From Vigna angularis (Eukaryota; Streptophyta; Magnoliopsida; Fabales; Fabaceae), in NCBI RefSeq assembly GCF_016808095.1, contig NC_068971.1:22432501-22496500 (forward strand): 64,000 bases of DNA, written 5' to 3'. Within the stretch, counting starts at the first letter, position 1. Every line of letters begins with the position of its first letter. This document shows positions 34,390 to 45,896 of the stretch, piece by piece. Both the position numbers and the translations under genes were made by a program. The notes beneath the pieces were generated by a model. That model was not told the origin of the DNA, made no database searches, and worked only from the letters and a program-made list of their open reading frames with translations.

Positions 34390-35168
34390 AAGAACTTCTT
34401 TTGGCCTCTTTCTTCACCCTTATTTGGTTTTGGACAATCTGCCTTTATATGCCTTTTTCCCTGCAATCATAACAAAGATAATTTGGCAAAAATTCCTTGA
34501 TTTCCTTGTTTTTGCCTTTGAATCTTCTTCTTCCTTTGGACTTCATGAACTTGTTGAATTTCTTAACAAAGAGACCCGTTGATTTGTGACTCATTGATTG
34601 CAATCACCTTTGGTTGCCAAGACCTGTCTAAAGATTTAAGAATTTTTATATTTAATTCATCATTTTCAAAGGACTTACCTAACCCAATGAGATGATTCAC
34701 TATATGCGTGAAGCGTTTCTAGACATCTATAATTGTTTCTCCTTGCTTCATTCAGAACATCTCATACTCTTGGATTAGAGTATTTCTTCTGGCTCTTCTA
34801 ACATCATCAGTTCCTTCATGGGTGACTCTTAACATCTCCCACATTTCTTGAGCATTTTTCCAAATTGAGATCCTGTAAAATTCATCAACAATTAAAGTAG
34901 ATTATATTATATTGCGAGCCTTAACATCGTATTGGGATCTTCGTCTATCTTTCGCTTTCCATTGTTCTCGCGATTTAGGTTCCTGCAAATTGTTAATAAA
35001 TACAATAGGAACAAAAGGACCATTTGTGATAGTTTCCCAAATCTCATTATCAATAGATTCCATGAAAATTTGCATTCTCACTTTCCAAAAAGAAGTGTTT
35101 TCTCCACTAAACAATGGAGGTCTATTGATAGAGGCACCCTCAGCAAAGGTTTGATGTTGGCCCATCAT
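34390..35168 (-). pseudogene. Copia gag fragment (UBN2/DUF4219-type)
   Basis: Starts MMGQHQTFAEGASINRPPLF, then FSGENTSFWKVRMQIFMES, EIWETITNGPFVPI and EQWKAKDRRRSQYDVKARNI, the N-terminal Gag of SIRE/Tnt-like copia elements. The frame is broken after 34902. The zinc knuckle end HIKADCPK is readable at about 34445 with its Cys partner region disrupted. Confidence 0.75.
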
Positions 35169-35203
35169 TTTGAATTACTATCAAAGCAAGTTTTGATACC
35201 AAT

Positions 35204-36239
35204 TATCAGAACAATGCAACAGAACGGTTAACGCGTTCAACAAACCAAGAGGGGGTGAATTGGTTTCTTATCGCAAATCATTCTTTTATTAATTTTCTCA
35301 CGTAAATATAAATTCCTTGAAAACAATTTAAACAAATTAAAAGAGTAAGGAAGAGAGAAAATTGCATAGGTAATTTTTATCCTAGTTCGGATCAAACATA
35401 TCCTACAAACCAATAAACTGTTACAGTGACAGAAAATAAACAGTTTAAGGTTAGAACACCTCTCTTGTTACCCCAAGAGATGAAACTCACTTTCCCTGTG
35501 ACCCACAAAGGATGAACACCTCCTCTGAATCTTCACAAAGGATGAACACCTCCTCCGAATGCTTCACGAAGAATGACAGGCTTTCAACTCAACAACAACA
35601 ACAACACTCAATCACACTCCCTGTGAAAGTTCTTGCTCTATGCCAACACGCCAAGTTCTCAAAGCCACAACACAAGGGTTCAACAAACCCTAGAACACTT
35701 ATCACCTCAACCAGATAAGAATTTCGAAAATACACTTTTTGTATGTTTTGTATTATCATATTTCGTATTTTAGAATGAGAGTCTCAATCTAATTTATAAA
35801 GATCTCACTCAAGGATACCTCCAAAAAAATCCGTTGTCAACTAATTAATGATTGATAATCAATTATCCAATTATGGCAATTGATTATGCATTTAATGAAT
35901 ACACAACGGTAAAAAACTTGCTTAAAAATTCTCATAATTTCTCGTGATAATCAATTATGGCAAGTCATAATTGATTACTGATAATCGATTATTATAAATT
36001 GATAATCGATTATCTTGAGTATAAAATGAGGTTTTCTGATTCAAAACAAATTTTAACGCAACCTAAGGCAAAAAATACATAGTATCAAAGATAAACCATA
36101 TCCTATACATCAATCTACTAAATTATAAAAGCTCTAATATAAAAAAAAAGTCTTCATGAAGATCTTCCTGAAATAAGAACACTTGAGACTTGACTTTGAG
36201 ACATCATCAAAATTTATACTCTTCAACTTTATGTTAACA
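35204..36239 (-). repeat. Copia LTR (~1.04 kb) with AATCGATTAT palindromes
   Basis: Long LTR with a CCAAGAGGGGGTGAATTGG word near 35246 and several GATAATCGATTATC-type palindromes at 35940-36020. A related LTR lies at 43.7-45.1 kb. Confidence 0.65.
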
Positions 36240-37600
36240 CCAGGAAATCACCCTCAGTTCCTTCCTCCCTTCCTCCTTTTCTTCTTCCCTTCTAGACAGA
36301 GTGTTAGCCACTCTATTTGTACTTCTTGATTTGTATACAATTTTGAATTCATTGTTCTAGGAGATATCTTAAGCTTTGCCAACCAATTTTGCTAGTTTTT
36401 AGTGGTAATTCTTTGTTCCAGAAGATATCTTAAGCTCTTCTAGTTTGTATGCACCAGAAACTTTTGGCCTAATAAGGATGGAGTCCAATGTTGTATAGTT
36501 AAAACTAAGGCCATTAATTCTTTCTCATAGATGGACTTGGAAAGGAAACCATATGATAAAGACTTACTGAAAAACATAATAAGTCTCTTGTTCTGTGATA
36601 ACAGTGCCCACACTCTTCTACCCGATGCATCACATTCTATATGGAAGGTTTGTGAAAAATCTGGCAAAGCCAATAGTGGTGTCATGGTAATGATTGTCTT
36701 AAGGGCTTGCATGGCTTTTATGTTGCTAGTGGTCCAGTAAAATTGTCCCTTCTTTAACAACTCTATGACTGGTCTAGCTATCTTTTCATAGTCCTTTATA
36801 AATCTTCTATAGTATTCCATGAGACCTTTAACAAGTCTATGACTGGTCTCAGAGCTTTTATGGTCCTGAGAATCGACCATTCCATCACTGCATCGACCTT
36901 TTCCTGGTCCATACCCGTTATCCAGATATAATGTGGCCTAGGTATTAGATTTGTCTTTGGTCAAACTCACATTTCTTCCTATTGGCCAAAAAATGTTGTT
37001 GCCACAAAGTATGCAACACTTGTTGGAGGTGTTCCCGATGGTCCTCCCATGTCTTACTATATACCGGTATGTCATCAAAAAATACCAAGACGATTTTCCT
37101 TAAATACAACCTCAAAATTGAGTTCATTACACACTAAAACGTGGCTGGTGCGTTGGCCAAACCAAAAGACATGACCAAAAATTAAAAATGCCATTGGTGA
37201 GTGCGAAATGTCGTTTTATGAATATCTTTCTCCTTCGTCCTTATTTGGTGGTAGCCCGCTCTAAGGTCCACCTTTGAAAAAAACTTAGCCCCTTGTAATT
37301 CATGTAGTAGTTCTTCTATCATGGGATAAGAAATTTATCCAGAATAGTTACTTTGTTCAAAACTCGGTAATCAATGCAAAATCTCCAACTACCATCCTTT
37401 TTATTCACCAATATCACTGGCTAGAGTACGAGTTGTTGCTTGGTCTAATTATATCCGTTTCTAGCATCTCTACCACATGTTTCTCTATCTCTGACTTCAA
37501 GAAGTGAGGATACCTATAAAGCCTCACATTGATAGGATCCACTCCAGCCTTAAGGGGAATCTTATGATCATGTTTCGTTCTGGTGGGAGGTTAAGAGAAT
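36240..37600 (-). pseudogene. Gypsy reverse transcriptase and RNase H, broken
   Basis: Reading from high to low coordinates: [14 protein letters not shown] (about 37400-37350), VLVFFDDIPVYSKTWEDHREHL (around 37080, the catalytic F/Y-x-DD box as FFDD), LVKGLMEYYRRFIKDYEKIA (36840-36780), PDFSQTFHIECDASGRRVWALLSQ (near 36630) and IYEKELMALVLTIQHW. It continues frame-broken through NQQNWLAKL-like sequence to 36240. Stops and frameshifts separate the blocks. A 43-bp tandem duplication at about 37556-37632 (CTTATGATCATGTTT) disturbs the frame further. Confidence 0.8.
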
Positions 37601-37892
37601 CTTATGATCATGTTTCCTTCTGGTGGGAGGTCAGTAGGCTCCTTGAACAGTTCCCCATACCTCCTCAAGATATCTTCTAGTTCTGGGGATTGGTTTGGAG
37701 TTAATTGTTCCATTCCCCTTTCTCTTCTTTCCGTCTTAGTTTTTTCCAGGCTCCGAACCAGAGTTACCACCTCAATTCATGTTTCCTTCACTAATGCTTC
37801 AGGAGTTACCATTTTCTTACCTAGAGTAGGGTCACCCTTAATCATCACCTCCCTCTCTCCTTTCCCAAAACTCATTGTTAGATTCTTCCAAT

Positions 37893-38108
37893 TCATTTGG
37901 ACTTCCTAAGAGATGCTAGCCATGTTACCTCCAATATTAGGTCTATTCCACCTAATTCAAAAAAACAGAAATTCTCCCTTACTTCCAGCCCTTCGAACAC
38001 AACTAAAACATCCCTACAACATCCACTTAAGACCTTCTTATGGCCATCTCCCAAGCACACTGTATAAGGAAAAGTTTCTTCTACCCCCAAACCCAGTTCT
38101 TTTACCAA
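37893..38108 (-). pseudogene. Gypsy aspartic protease C-terminal half
   Basis: Reads LVKELGLGVEETFPYTVCLG, GCCRDVLVVFEGLEV and ELGGIDLILEVTWLASL, the retropepsin region typical of plant chromoviruses. The active-site DSGA/DCGA part expected upstream is not open. The 51-bp segment TTTTACCAATTTGGCTGAGA onward is duplicated at about 38098-38200, disrupting that part. Confidence 0.7.
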
Positions 38109-39393
38109 TTTGGCTGAGATAAAGTTGTGGTTGGTTTCCCTTTACCTCACTTTTACCAATTTGGCTGAGATAAAGTTGTGGTTGGTTTCCCTTTACCTCA
38201 CCATGTAATTTCATTGTGTTGGTTTCCATCAGTCCTACAGCTGAGAATGCCGAAAATTCCATTTGTTTCTACTCTATTTACTCCACTTCTTCCCCTTCTC
38301 CTAATTCCTCGTCCTTCGTCATAATCAAAACTCTGATACTCCTTTCGGGACATCTATGATCAAGACTATAGGGCCATCCACAATGAAAACAGTTTCCCCT
38401 CTTCCCTCCTCTGTATATACTTTGGATAAGGAAGGCTTCTTACTCCCTTATTTATGTTATTTCCCACATTGTTACTGTCAATCTTAGACCATCCAATGGC
38501 ACTAGCTCCTTCCTCTCTTGTTGTACTAAGCTTACTTTCCGTACTCAGTCTGCATTTGGTTCCTTTGAACAATTTTTTGCCTGAAACAACCCCATATCCT
38601 CCCTAATATCTTCCAACCGATTGACTGTTCCTATTGGCTTCCCCTTGTTCATGCTTGAATATATGGTTACCTCCTCAACGTCCTTGGCAATCTCCATCGC
38701 CCTCAGTAAATCTCTGGGGTTGTGGGGCCTAATCTGACTCCTTATATCTCCCTATAGTCCAGCAAAGAAATAGCCTAGCAACTGTTCCTCTGTCAACTCA
38801 GATGCTTATGCCATTAACCTTTCAAAATCCTGAATATATTCTTGGACAATCCCTTTCTGCCTTAACGCCGCAAGTTTCTCAAACACCGTACACCTATTTT
38901 TTCTCCCAAATCTTTTGATTAAAGATTCAATTAGTTCTTTCAAGATGGATTCTTGTTTTTTTTTTCAGAATTAGAACCAGTGGTTGACACCTCCCTCCAT
39001 GCTAATGTAGGTCAATCTTAATTTTTCCCTTGCTGCCACGTTTTGGATCTCAAAATATTTCTCGGCTTTGGATATCCATCCCTTCGAATCAATCCCCTAA
39101 AATGTAGGCAACTCTACCCTTTTCATCCCAACTTTCTGTATTTCCCCATTCTCTTCTTCTATTTCCTCCTCTGCCTCAACCTTTCTTCCCCTTCTTTCCC
39201 CATTTACCATTTCCTGACTGCCCTCCAAATTTTGTCAAAATTCTTGGAATTTCTTATAAAATCTCATAACATTTCTTTGTGTTCTTGATGGTCCTCTTTT
39301 AGTTCTTCTAACCCCCTTTCTACTACGCTGGTTCTTCCCTCCAATTTCCTTTCCAATTTCCTTTTCTTGGATCATCTCACAGGTCGGACCAAA
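38109..39393 (-). pseudogene. Gypsy gag, broken
   Basis: Near 39360-39290 a coiled-coil start reads LERKLEGRTSVVERGLEELK. At 39120-39040 VELPTF, GWISKAEKYFEIQ is the gag domain start, and around 38810-38680 LTEEQLLGYFFAGL, SQIRPHNPRDLLRAMEIAKD closes it. Many stops. The same VKRVELPTF start is seen in the non-autonomous element at 6.9 kb. Confidence 0.7.
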
Positions 39394-39758
39394 TGATAGG
39401 GTTTTTCATGACAAGAAACCCAGATTACCCACTGGTTTGAATCACATAGCAAATGATTCTTTATCGTTGGAAAACACTCAAGAACAACCAAGGAAGCAAT
39501 TCTTTCTCCTAAGATGCAATGATCCTGTCTACTCTTATTAGAGACAAAACGTATCACCCAAAGACACTTACTCTTATTACAGACAAAACGTGTCTCCAAA
39601 AAGACACTTATTTATCCTTTGGGTACAAAAACAACTAACAACAAACCAAGCAAACTAACATCTCCCAACTGACCAACAACCTTTCTCTACCCTCTAACCG
39701 TTTATGTCCTGTTTTTTTCCCCTTTTTTTTCTTAACATAGACCATTAGGACCCTATCA
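39394..39758 (-). repeat. 5' LTR (365 bp) of the gypsy
   Basis: TGATAGGGTTTTTCATGACA to GGACCCTATCA on the plus strand; partner of 33290-33658. Confidence 0.88.
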
Positions 39759-40113
39759 GTGTCGCTGAAGAATTTATAAAAATATATATAAGTCTATTTC
39801 TAACAATTTCTAATATTATCTGGTTTTTTTACGGATATTGAAATCTTTAGCTACATCCTTATCATGTTCAATCCTTTACAGAGTATTTTGCAATTTGTTT
39901 TTGAACTTGGTTAAATAAACAAACTGATACCCCTGAATCTCTTCAACAATTAGCTAAATAAAAAGCTCTTCACCTCCAACACACATTACAAAGTTAGTTT
40001 TAGAAAAGTTCAGCATGAATAATTCCTTTATTCATATTCTAGTTAATACATAAATTTCCAACAATTATTTAGATAAACTACAATAAGATACACAGAAATA
40101 AGAGTTCAGTTCC
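39759..40113. other. Spacer between gypsy and dioxygenase gene
   Basis: AT-rich DNA; the right part is the likely 3' UTR and terminator region of the minus-strand dioxygenase gene. A reverse-strand poly(A)-like AATAAA-type signal is possible but not unique. Confidence 0.4.
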
Positions 40114-42525
40114 TTATTTCATGGACAACCTGAAGGGGTCCAAGGAAGAGTTCCCATCAAGACCCTTTGCATAATAATGTGCCAAGTAATCTTTTATGGA
40201 AGTGTCTCTGTAGACAGGGGGGTTTTCTTCTGAAAGCAGTTCCTTAATTGGACCATAGACCTTTGATGTACCCTCAACTGGGTCAGATGAATTTACAAAG
40301 AAGCTTGCCACAGAAATTCTTGGACCTGTGTTCTTTGACAAGACCCGGTGATACACACTCACAAACCTGTCATTTGTAATAAGCTGCACCAGTATCAAAG
40401 AAACAAATATGACAAAAAAGTTAGAAAGATTAACATATAATTAAATACGTATTAGTCAAAGATATGATTGGATAATATATAAACTGTGCAAAAGAAGACT
40501 CAACTACTTCTGCAACTTTATTGTTTAAAAAATTATTTATCACATTAGTCTTACTAAGATAAATTATGATGAACTGAAAAAGGAAAGAATGGGTGGTTGA
40601 ATAATATCATATCTTAACAACGCCTATAGTAGTATAGTACTGCTACTACATTACTCACATGGCACTATTGGTTCAATCAAAACCAAATTTTTGAAAATAT
40701 TGTTCAATTGTGAGATTCCTTTAGTAATTTCCTTACATCCTCTTTAAGACTTTTTCTACTGCAATAACTTTAATGATCAATCACACAGTCAACATTCTTC
40801 ATTCTAACTAATCAATTGATCTATTTTTCATTGATAAATGATTATTGTCACAGCAAAAAGTTTCATAGGTGCTACCCCAATTTTCTATAATGTCGTATTT
40901 GACCCGTTTGGTGGTGTTAGTAAAATCACCAAAATCAGAGAACCTTATGCTGAATTCTATTTTATAGTTTCCAACAGTGTCTGCATATTTCCTAGAAAAA
41001 AAATATAAATAAAATGCATTCGAGTTTGAACAGTAATAATCTAGAATTGTACCTGCAGAAGATCTCCCATGTTTACAACCAGAGCTCCATGCACAGGAGG
41101 AACATCGATCCATTGATTCTGATGAAGAACTTGAAGACCACCAAGTTGATCTTGTAGAAGTAAAGTCATGAAGTTACCGTCCGTGTGTTTGGAAGTGCCC
41201 ATAGTTAATTCAGGTTCAGGGCATGGTGGATAGTAGTGACCCAAGATAAAGAGCCCTTCACCACAGTTCAACTTTTTAAGGTAAGAAGCATCAAGTCCCA
41301 AAGCCTCTGACAATAATTCAAAGATTGTAAAACCCAAATCCCTTATTTTCTTTGAATATTCAATCAAAATATCCCTGCCAGAGAGTAATTAACTCATCAA
41401 GGATAAATAATTCCAAATAAACTCATTGCAAAAGATTAATTAACACTGAAATGTACCAACAAGTGTGACAATTGACTAGGAAATTTTATGCCAGTAACTT
41501 ACAATACAAAAGCTGCAAAACCATGATCTTTAGTTTTTCTTATTTAGAGCATAGATGATATATAAGAGAGAGAATATAATTTTCATGAATTTCAGTTTTA
41601 AGAAATTGATTCTAAACCTAATTAAATTTTACAAATTGTAAAATAAAGTTCTTATTCACTTTTATACTAAAATCTGCGATGATATTTTTAATATACTTCC
41701 TTTGAAATCGGGACATATTCATTTGAAATGTAGGATTAATATTAATAATGATTCAATAACTTGACAGCAGATGTTATTATAAGTCCAATAAACAAAAGTA
41801 TATTTTGAATGATTCTCGTATAATTATAAGAAGTAAACTTTAAATCTAATTTAGTCTTCTAAAATTAGTTTGTAAAAAACCCGCTTATTTACACAAAATC
41901 TGTCTAGATCTTTATCATACACTTCCATCCAATCATAATTTATCATACAGTTAGTTAATCAAAATCCTCATAGTTTACGAAAATGAAAATCTCACCTGCT
42001 TACAGATGGTAGTTCTTCAGGCTTAGCTGGAACAGGAGCAACAGCAAAACCAAAAGTATCTCTCCAATTAGCGGATTGACCACTGTACAAGCTAAGGTTG
42101 GAATAATACAAAACATTTTTCTTCACATCTCTAGAATAGAACCCTTTTCTTACCTCAGCGTCTTGTTCATGAAATCTACGAATTCCATCAATCATCTCAT
42201 CCAAGACACTGATAGGAATTCCATGATTAATCACCTGGAAAAATCCCCACTCATGGCATGCCCTTCGAATTTTCTCAACCACTTCTGCATGCAGAGTTGA
42301 GTTTCTGTCTTTGAGATCTATAATGGGAACTCTCAAGTTTGAATCAGTGGCTGGGATTTCAATATCCAAGTTCACAGAATGGAACATGCGAGGGATCTCT
42401 GTAACTCCATGCTCTACAAGACCTTTAACTCCAGCTTTTGAATCATCAAACCCTTTCACTTCAGCTTTTCTATCATATGCAGAATCAACTATTTTCTCCA
42501 ACTGGTTTGAGTTTTCGATCACCAT
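40114..42525 (-). CDS. 2-oxoglutarate/Fe(II) dioxygenase, ACC-oxidase-homolog (DAO) type
   Basis: Complete three-exon gene: exon 1 42525-41996, exon 2 41374-41053, exon 3 40383-40114 (TAG/TGA-type stop at its end), with GT...AG introns of 621 and 669 bp; 373 residues, the usual length. The N-terminal DIOX_N region has VPIIDLKDR and [15 protein letters not shown]. The double-stranded beta-helix core has [22 protein letters not shown]. The Fe ligands are H240, D242 and H296 (VYHRVL), and the 2-oxoglutarate binder is R306-x-S308 (PRISVASFF); all are present. Best match by pattern is the 1-aminocyclopropane-1-carboxylate oxidase homolog group (oxidative specialised metabolism); true ACC synthesis of ethylene is not expected and the substrate is unknown. 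I chose [11 protein letters not shown] (42525) because the family starts there; an ATG five codons upstream is also in frame. Its 5' end is duplicated at 45.7 kb. Confidence 0.92.
41828..41925 (-). repeat. Decayed TRIM LTR in dioxygenase intron 1
   Basis: ATAAGAAGTAAACTTTAAAT through CTAAAATTAGTTTGTAAA aligns with the inverted TRIM LTR at 8358-8476 (TTAAGAAGGGAATTTTAAGT through ATAAAATTAGCTTGTAAG). The right part is too diverged to delimit. Location within intron 1 (41375-41995) indicates tolerance. Confidence 0.45.
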
Positions 42526-42540
42526 ATTCAGAGAGAACAA

Positions 42541-43689
42541 CTATCAGAACAGCGTTGACTACCTCAAACACAAGTTGCAGAACTGAGGAAAGTAAGAGAT
42601 TATATAACTAAATCCAAATGGCCGTGGGAAAAAATCATATACAATAGTTTGCACAAACTTCTCCATAATCACATACATGTAAAAAGGAAGAATAAAAAAA
42701 TTAAAAAGAAAAATCATCTTTTCATAGACTTTACACACAAGTTAAAAATAATAATTTAAAGAAATTATTTAAAAATGAATATCAACTCACTTTCACTAAT
42801 ACATAAAACTTTTTTTAACTTTTCTGTTTAATTGTTTATTTCTTTGGTCTTTAATGTAATATAAGCCTTATAATCATTCGTATCAAAAATAAAAATTAAT
42901 TTACTTGCATTTTATAAGCATATTACTTTTTTTTTAAAACTAGTATAGAGATAAATTAAGATAGACAACATAATAATATTAAGGGAAATGTAAATAAATA
43001 TAATTTTTAATTTTAACTATTTTTTTTAATTTATTAAATATTCTATTTAAAGATAAGTTATCAAATATTCAAAATATAATTGAGTAATGTATTGCAACCG
43101 AAAACTTATTTAAACAAAAATAACAATTTCTTATAGAATTTACCTTATATTAAACAAATAATAACACGAAGAAGTATCATTCTACAAGTAACAAAGTTCG
43201 GTGAAAGGGACAGAATAATCGAAACAACGATGAACCAAAGTTTCCAAAAGACAGAATAAAAACGTGATTGTTCTCGTGGCATGTGTAACAAGCAAACATT
43301 ATTTAATGCCAAATGTGATAATGATGATGTTTGACACACTCTTATCTTGATATGAGATATCTTTAAATAAACATTTCTTAAAAAATATAAAAAAGGTAAG
43401 TTTTCTAATAAATTAAAATTAATATATACATATGTTATTCTATAGAAACAATTTATATAATTTTTAATTTTTAACTTAAGCATAAACTAATTTTAACTGC
43501 TAAAAAAGTGTATTTATTTTATACATTCTATGTTTTATATGTAAGATCAAGAAATTTAGAGAAAGTGGAAGCCTTTGTAACTAATTGGACCACACGGTTT
43601 TGATCGTTATATGTAAGTAAAAAGTTCAAAATTTCGTTCATCTACATGTGTTTCTTTTTTTTCAAATTTCTGAATTCTCTTTTCTTCTC
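42541..43689. other. Dioxygenase upstream region
   Basis: 5' UTR and promoter of the minus-strand gene; AT-rich. The first ~300 bp (to about 42835) are duplicated at 45.74-45.90 and 47.62-47.82 kb. No gene was recognised in the rest. Confidence 0.4.
42601..42607 (-). promoter_or_regulatory. Probable TATA box of the dioxygenase gene
   Basis: TTATATA on the minus strand (TATATAA on plus), about 76 bp before the chosen ATG. In the duplicated promoter copy at 45.87 kb the same place reads TACATAA, so the copy has a mutated box. Confidence 0.5.
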
Positions 43690-45400
43690 CTTCTTGTTGG
43701 AACAACCTGTACCGATTTTGTGCAGCGTAAATATAAAATCAGAGTTCAATAGGGTTTGTTTAAAAGTGAAGAGCTTGTTTGGTCACTTTAAAAATGATTC
43801 CTTTAATTTTCTCTTAAACGTTTTATCGAACAATTGATGAGTAGAAAATATAAAGAGTGTAGAGAGTAGAAAAATCACATAAATGATTTTTATCTTGGTT
43901 TGAATCAAAAGATTCTACGTCCAGTTGTTAATCACTATGAATAGTGATTAACTTTTTCACTAAAACAGTTTAACAATTACAATGAAAGTGAATAGAAAAT
44001 AACAATAACAAAAACACCTTCCTTCGACAAATGAACCAGAAGAGTGCAACAAAAACCTTCTTTCGACAAACGAACTGGAAGCAACAACGCTGCCAAATTG
44101 AAGAGAACCGCTCCGACCTTTGACACACAGAGCACGAGCTTCTCCTATTCACAACACTTGACAAGAGCAGGAACTAGCACTTGAGAACTTCCTCAGATTT
44201 CACTGTATTCTCAAATTCGCAAAGTTGTCTTTTACAATGTTTGGCAAAGAAATATATAGCCTACTGTTCTGAAATTGAAAAGACGCATTACAACTGCCAG
44301 TGATAATCGATTATTGTAAGTGATAATCGATTATTGTAAGTGATAATCGATTATCTGCAAGACTTGGAACATTTAGGATATTTAACTCTTCGATCGTTCA
44401 GCACCAGTTCATCTCCCTCTACCGCTCGGTTTAATTCGACACATCCTCATGTCGTTCGGTTCAACCCCTTATCACCCTCTGTCGTTCAGCACGGTTCCTC
44501 ACAGCTTTCCAGTGATCGGTTTGAGCCCTCATGGCCTTCTGCCATTCGGTCTGTGTTTCAACTTGTGTTCGGGCTTCAAATGCGTCCGACTCAAGTCATT
44601 ATCACCTTTTGCCGTTCGTCTAGGTTCCTTACAACTTTTCAGCATTCGTCTTGATTCTTCACTGCTTTTCATTGCTCGGTCTTGGTCATAACTTTACCGC
44701 TCGGTTCTATGTTGGTCAATAACGCTTATGTCCTGACTGCTTGGGAACGCTCGTGTCCTGAATGCTTGGGAACGCTCATGTCCTTACCGCTCGGTCTTGT
44801 TAGTTGCGTTCGGTCATGAATAGTGTTTTGCCTTTAGCTATGTTTGGCCTTCATTTGATTTTAACCGTTGACTGATAGCGATCGTTCGGTCTTCGTCTAC
44901 TTATCTTTCGTTCGGTCTGAGTCTTGCTCTTGTTCTTTTTCTTTGCTGATCATTATGCATATATGCTTTTAAACTTGATGCAGCAAGAGTCTTCATATTT
45001 TTCACTTTGTAGCATCATCAAAATTATTAACTTCAAAACACCAATGCTCCTCATTGGTAAAAATCTCCCCATTTTTGATGATGATAAAAAATTCCCTATT
45101 TAAAAGCATTTTTGAATATCTGCACAAAATTTAAACTTACAAATAGGTTAGCAGTAATTGCACTAGAAGTATTTCTCCCCCTTTTTTATCATAAGCAAAA
45201 AGTAAGTATACTCCCCCTCAAAATGTTCTCCCCCTCAACGAAAGAAAGATGCAATTCAAATATTATAAAATTTGAAATTGTATAAAATGAGGCAAATACA
45301 TGATGAAATACCAGAGTATAGATAAGTAACAAGGTATCTAACAACCTTATATATCTCCCCCTCAAATGGGTACCAGGTAGCATAAGATCATGACATAAGA
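43690..45400 (-). mobile_element. SIRE-like copia LTR relic
   Basis: TGATTTTTATCTTGGTTTGA near 43885 matches the TAATTTTTATCCTAGTTCGG part of the 35.2-36.2 kb LTR. Three copies of AAGTGATAATCGATTATTGT lie at 44298-44355, and TAGCATCATCAAAATTATTAA at 45012 matches the LTR start region there (ACATCATCAAAATTTATA). The middle 44390-44950 is rich in CGTTCGGT words. After 45060 CCCATTTTTGATGATGAT and repeated CTCCCCCT words look like the 3' internal region of a minus-strand SIRE-type element. No protein-coding remains were found. Confidence 0.5.
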
Positions 45401-45741
45401 TGTCAAACAGAAAATTTTCCCATGCATGTCATATTTCCCTATTCAAATCGTTCGGCATGCCTCTGTTACCGCTCGGTGTCTCTTGTTGATACCGTTCGAT
45501 TGCCTATGTTATCATTCGGTACTATCCTATATCCTATCCTATATCTTAACCAAATTAGTTTTGATTACAAGCCAGGATAATCGATTATATCGTGATGATA
45601 ATCGACTAAATATGCTGGAAGTACGAAAAAAAAAACTTGAAAAAGTCAGAAATCTTAATTCTAAGATAGATCTATAACTCTTAACTCTCTTTTAAGATCA
45701 TAGAACCTATTTTTGGGTAATGCTTTTGTGGAAATATTTTC

Positions 45742-45896
45742 TATCATATGCAGAATCGACTATTTTCTCCAACTGGTTTGAGTTTTCGATCACCATATCC
45801 TGAGAGAACAACTACCAGAACAACGTTTTCTACCTCAAACACAAGTTGCAGAACTATGAAAAGTAAGAGATTACATAACTAAATCCAAATGGCAGT
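45742..45896 (-). pseudogene. Duplicated dioxygenase 5' end, part 1 (start codons)
   Basis: Near-identical copy of 42466-42616: it contains the ATG and [30 protein letters not shown] first codons on the minus strand (ATG near 45798), the 5' UTR and the TATA region. Similarity ends just after the codons for YDRK, where the coding sequence is replaced by unrelated DNA. It stops at the TSD of the LTR element that begins at 45897 and resumes at 47621. Confidence 0.85.

Larger units (their letters stand above)
34372..36239 (-). mobile_element. Truncated copia (SIRE-like LTR plus gag) nested in the gypsy
   Basis: Orientation minus: LTR 36239 down to about 35204, beginning TGTTAACATAAAG; primer site TGGTATCAAAAC at 35201-35190; Gag from ATG 35168 down to the junction near 34372. 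No pol and no second LTR. The junction lies inside the lysine-rich stretch after the zinc knuckle (KKKKAY-I), where the gypsy integrase reading starts. Since gypsy sequence is also missing around it, a simple insertion is not enough; deletion or recombination followed. Confidence 0.75.
33290..39758 (-). mobile_element. Ty3-gypsy retrotransposon, chromodomain type, broken
   Basis: LTRs 33290-33658 (3' LTR) and 39394-39758 (5' LTR) both start TGATAGGG and end CCCTATCA, so the ends are near-perfect inverted repeats. Beside the 5' LTR is TTGGTCCGACC (minus strand), identical to the word in the 6.0-8.3 kb element. In element order it has gag, aspartic protease, RT, RNase H and integrase with a chromodomain-like end, i.e. 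gypsy order. A truncated copia (about 34372-36239) is inserted, and the integrase core with the end of RNase H is missing around it. Flanks atgaa and gtgtc are not a TSD, so the copy may have formed by inter-element recombination. Confidence 0.88.

Noticed and set aside
33285..39763. TSD for the large gypsy
   Set aside because: Flanking pentamers atgaa and gtgtc do not match, and shifting the ends by a few bases does not help.
40808..41113. Extra 101-codon minus ORF overlapping dioxygenase exon 2
   Set aside because: It reads exon 2 in another frame and extends into intron 2; the spliced gene explains the region.
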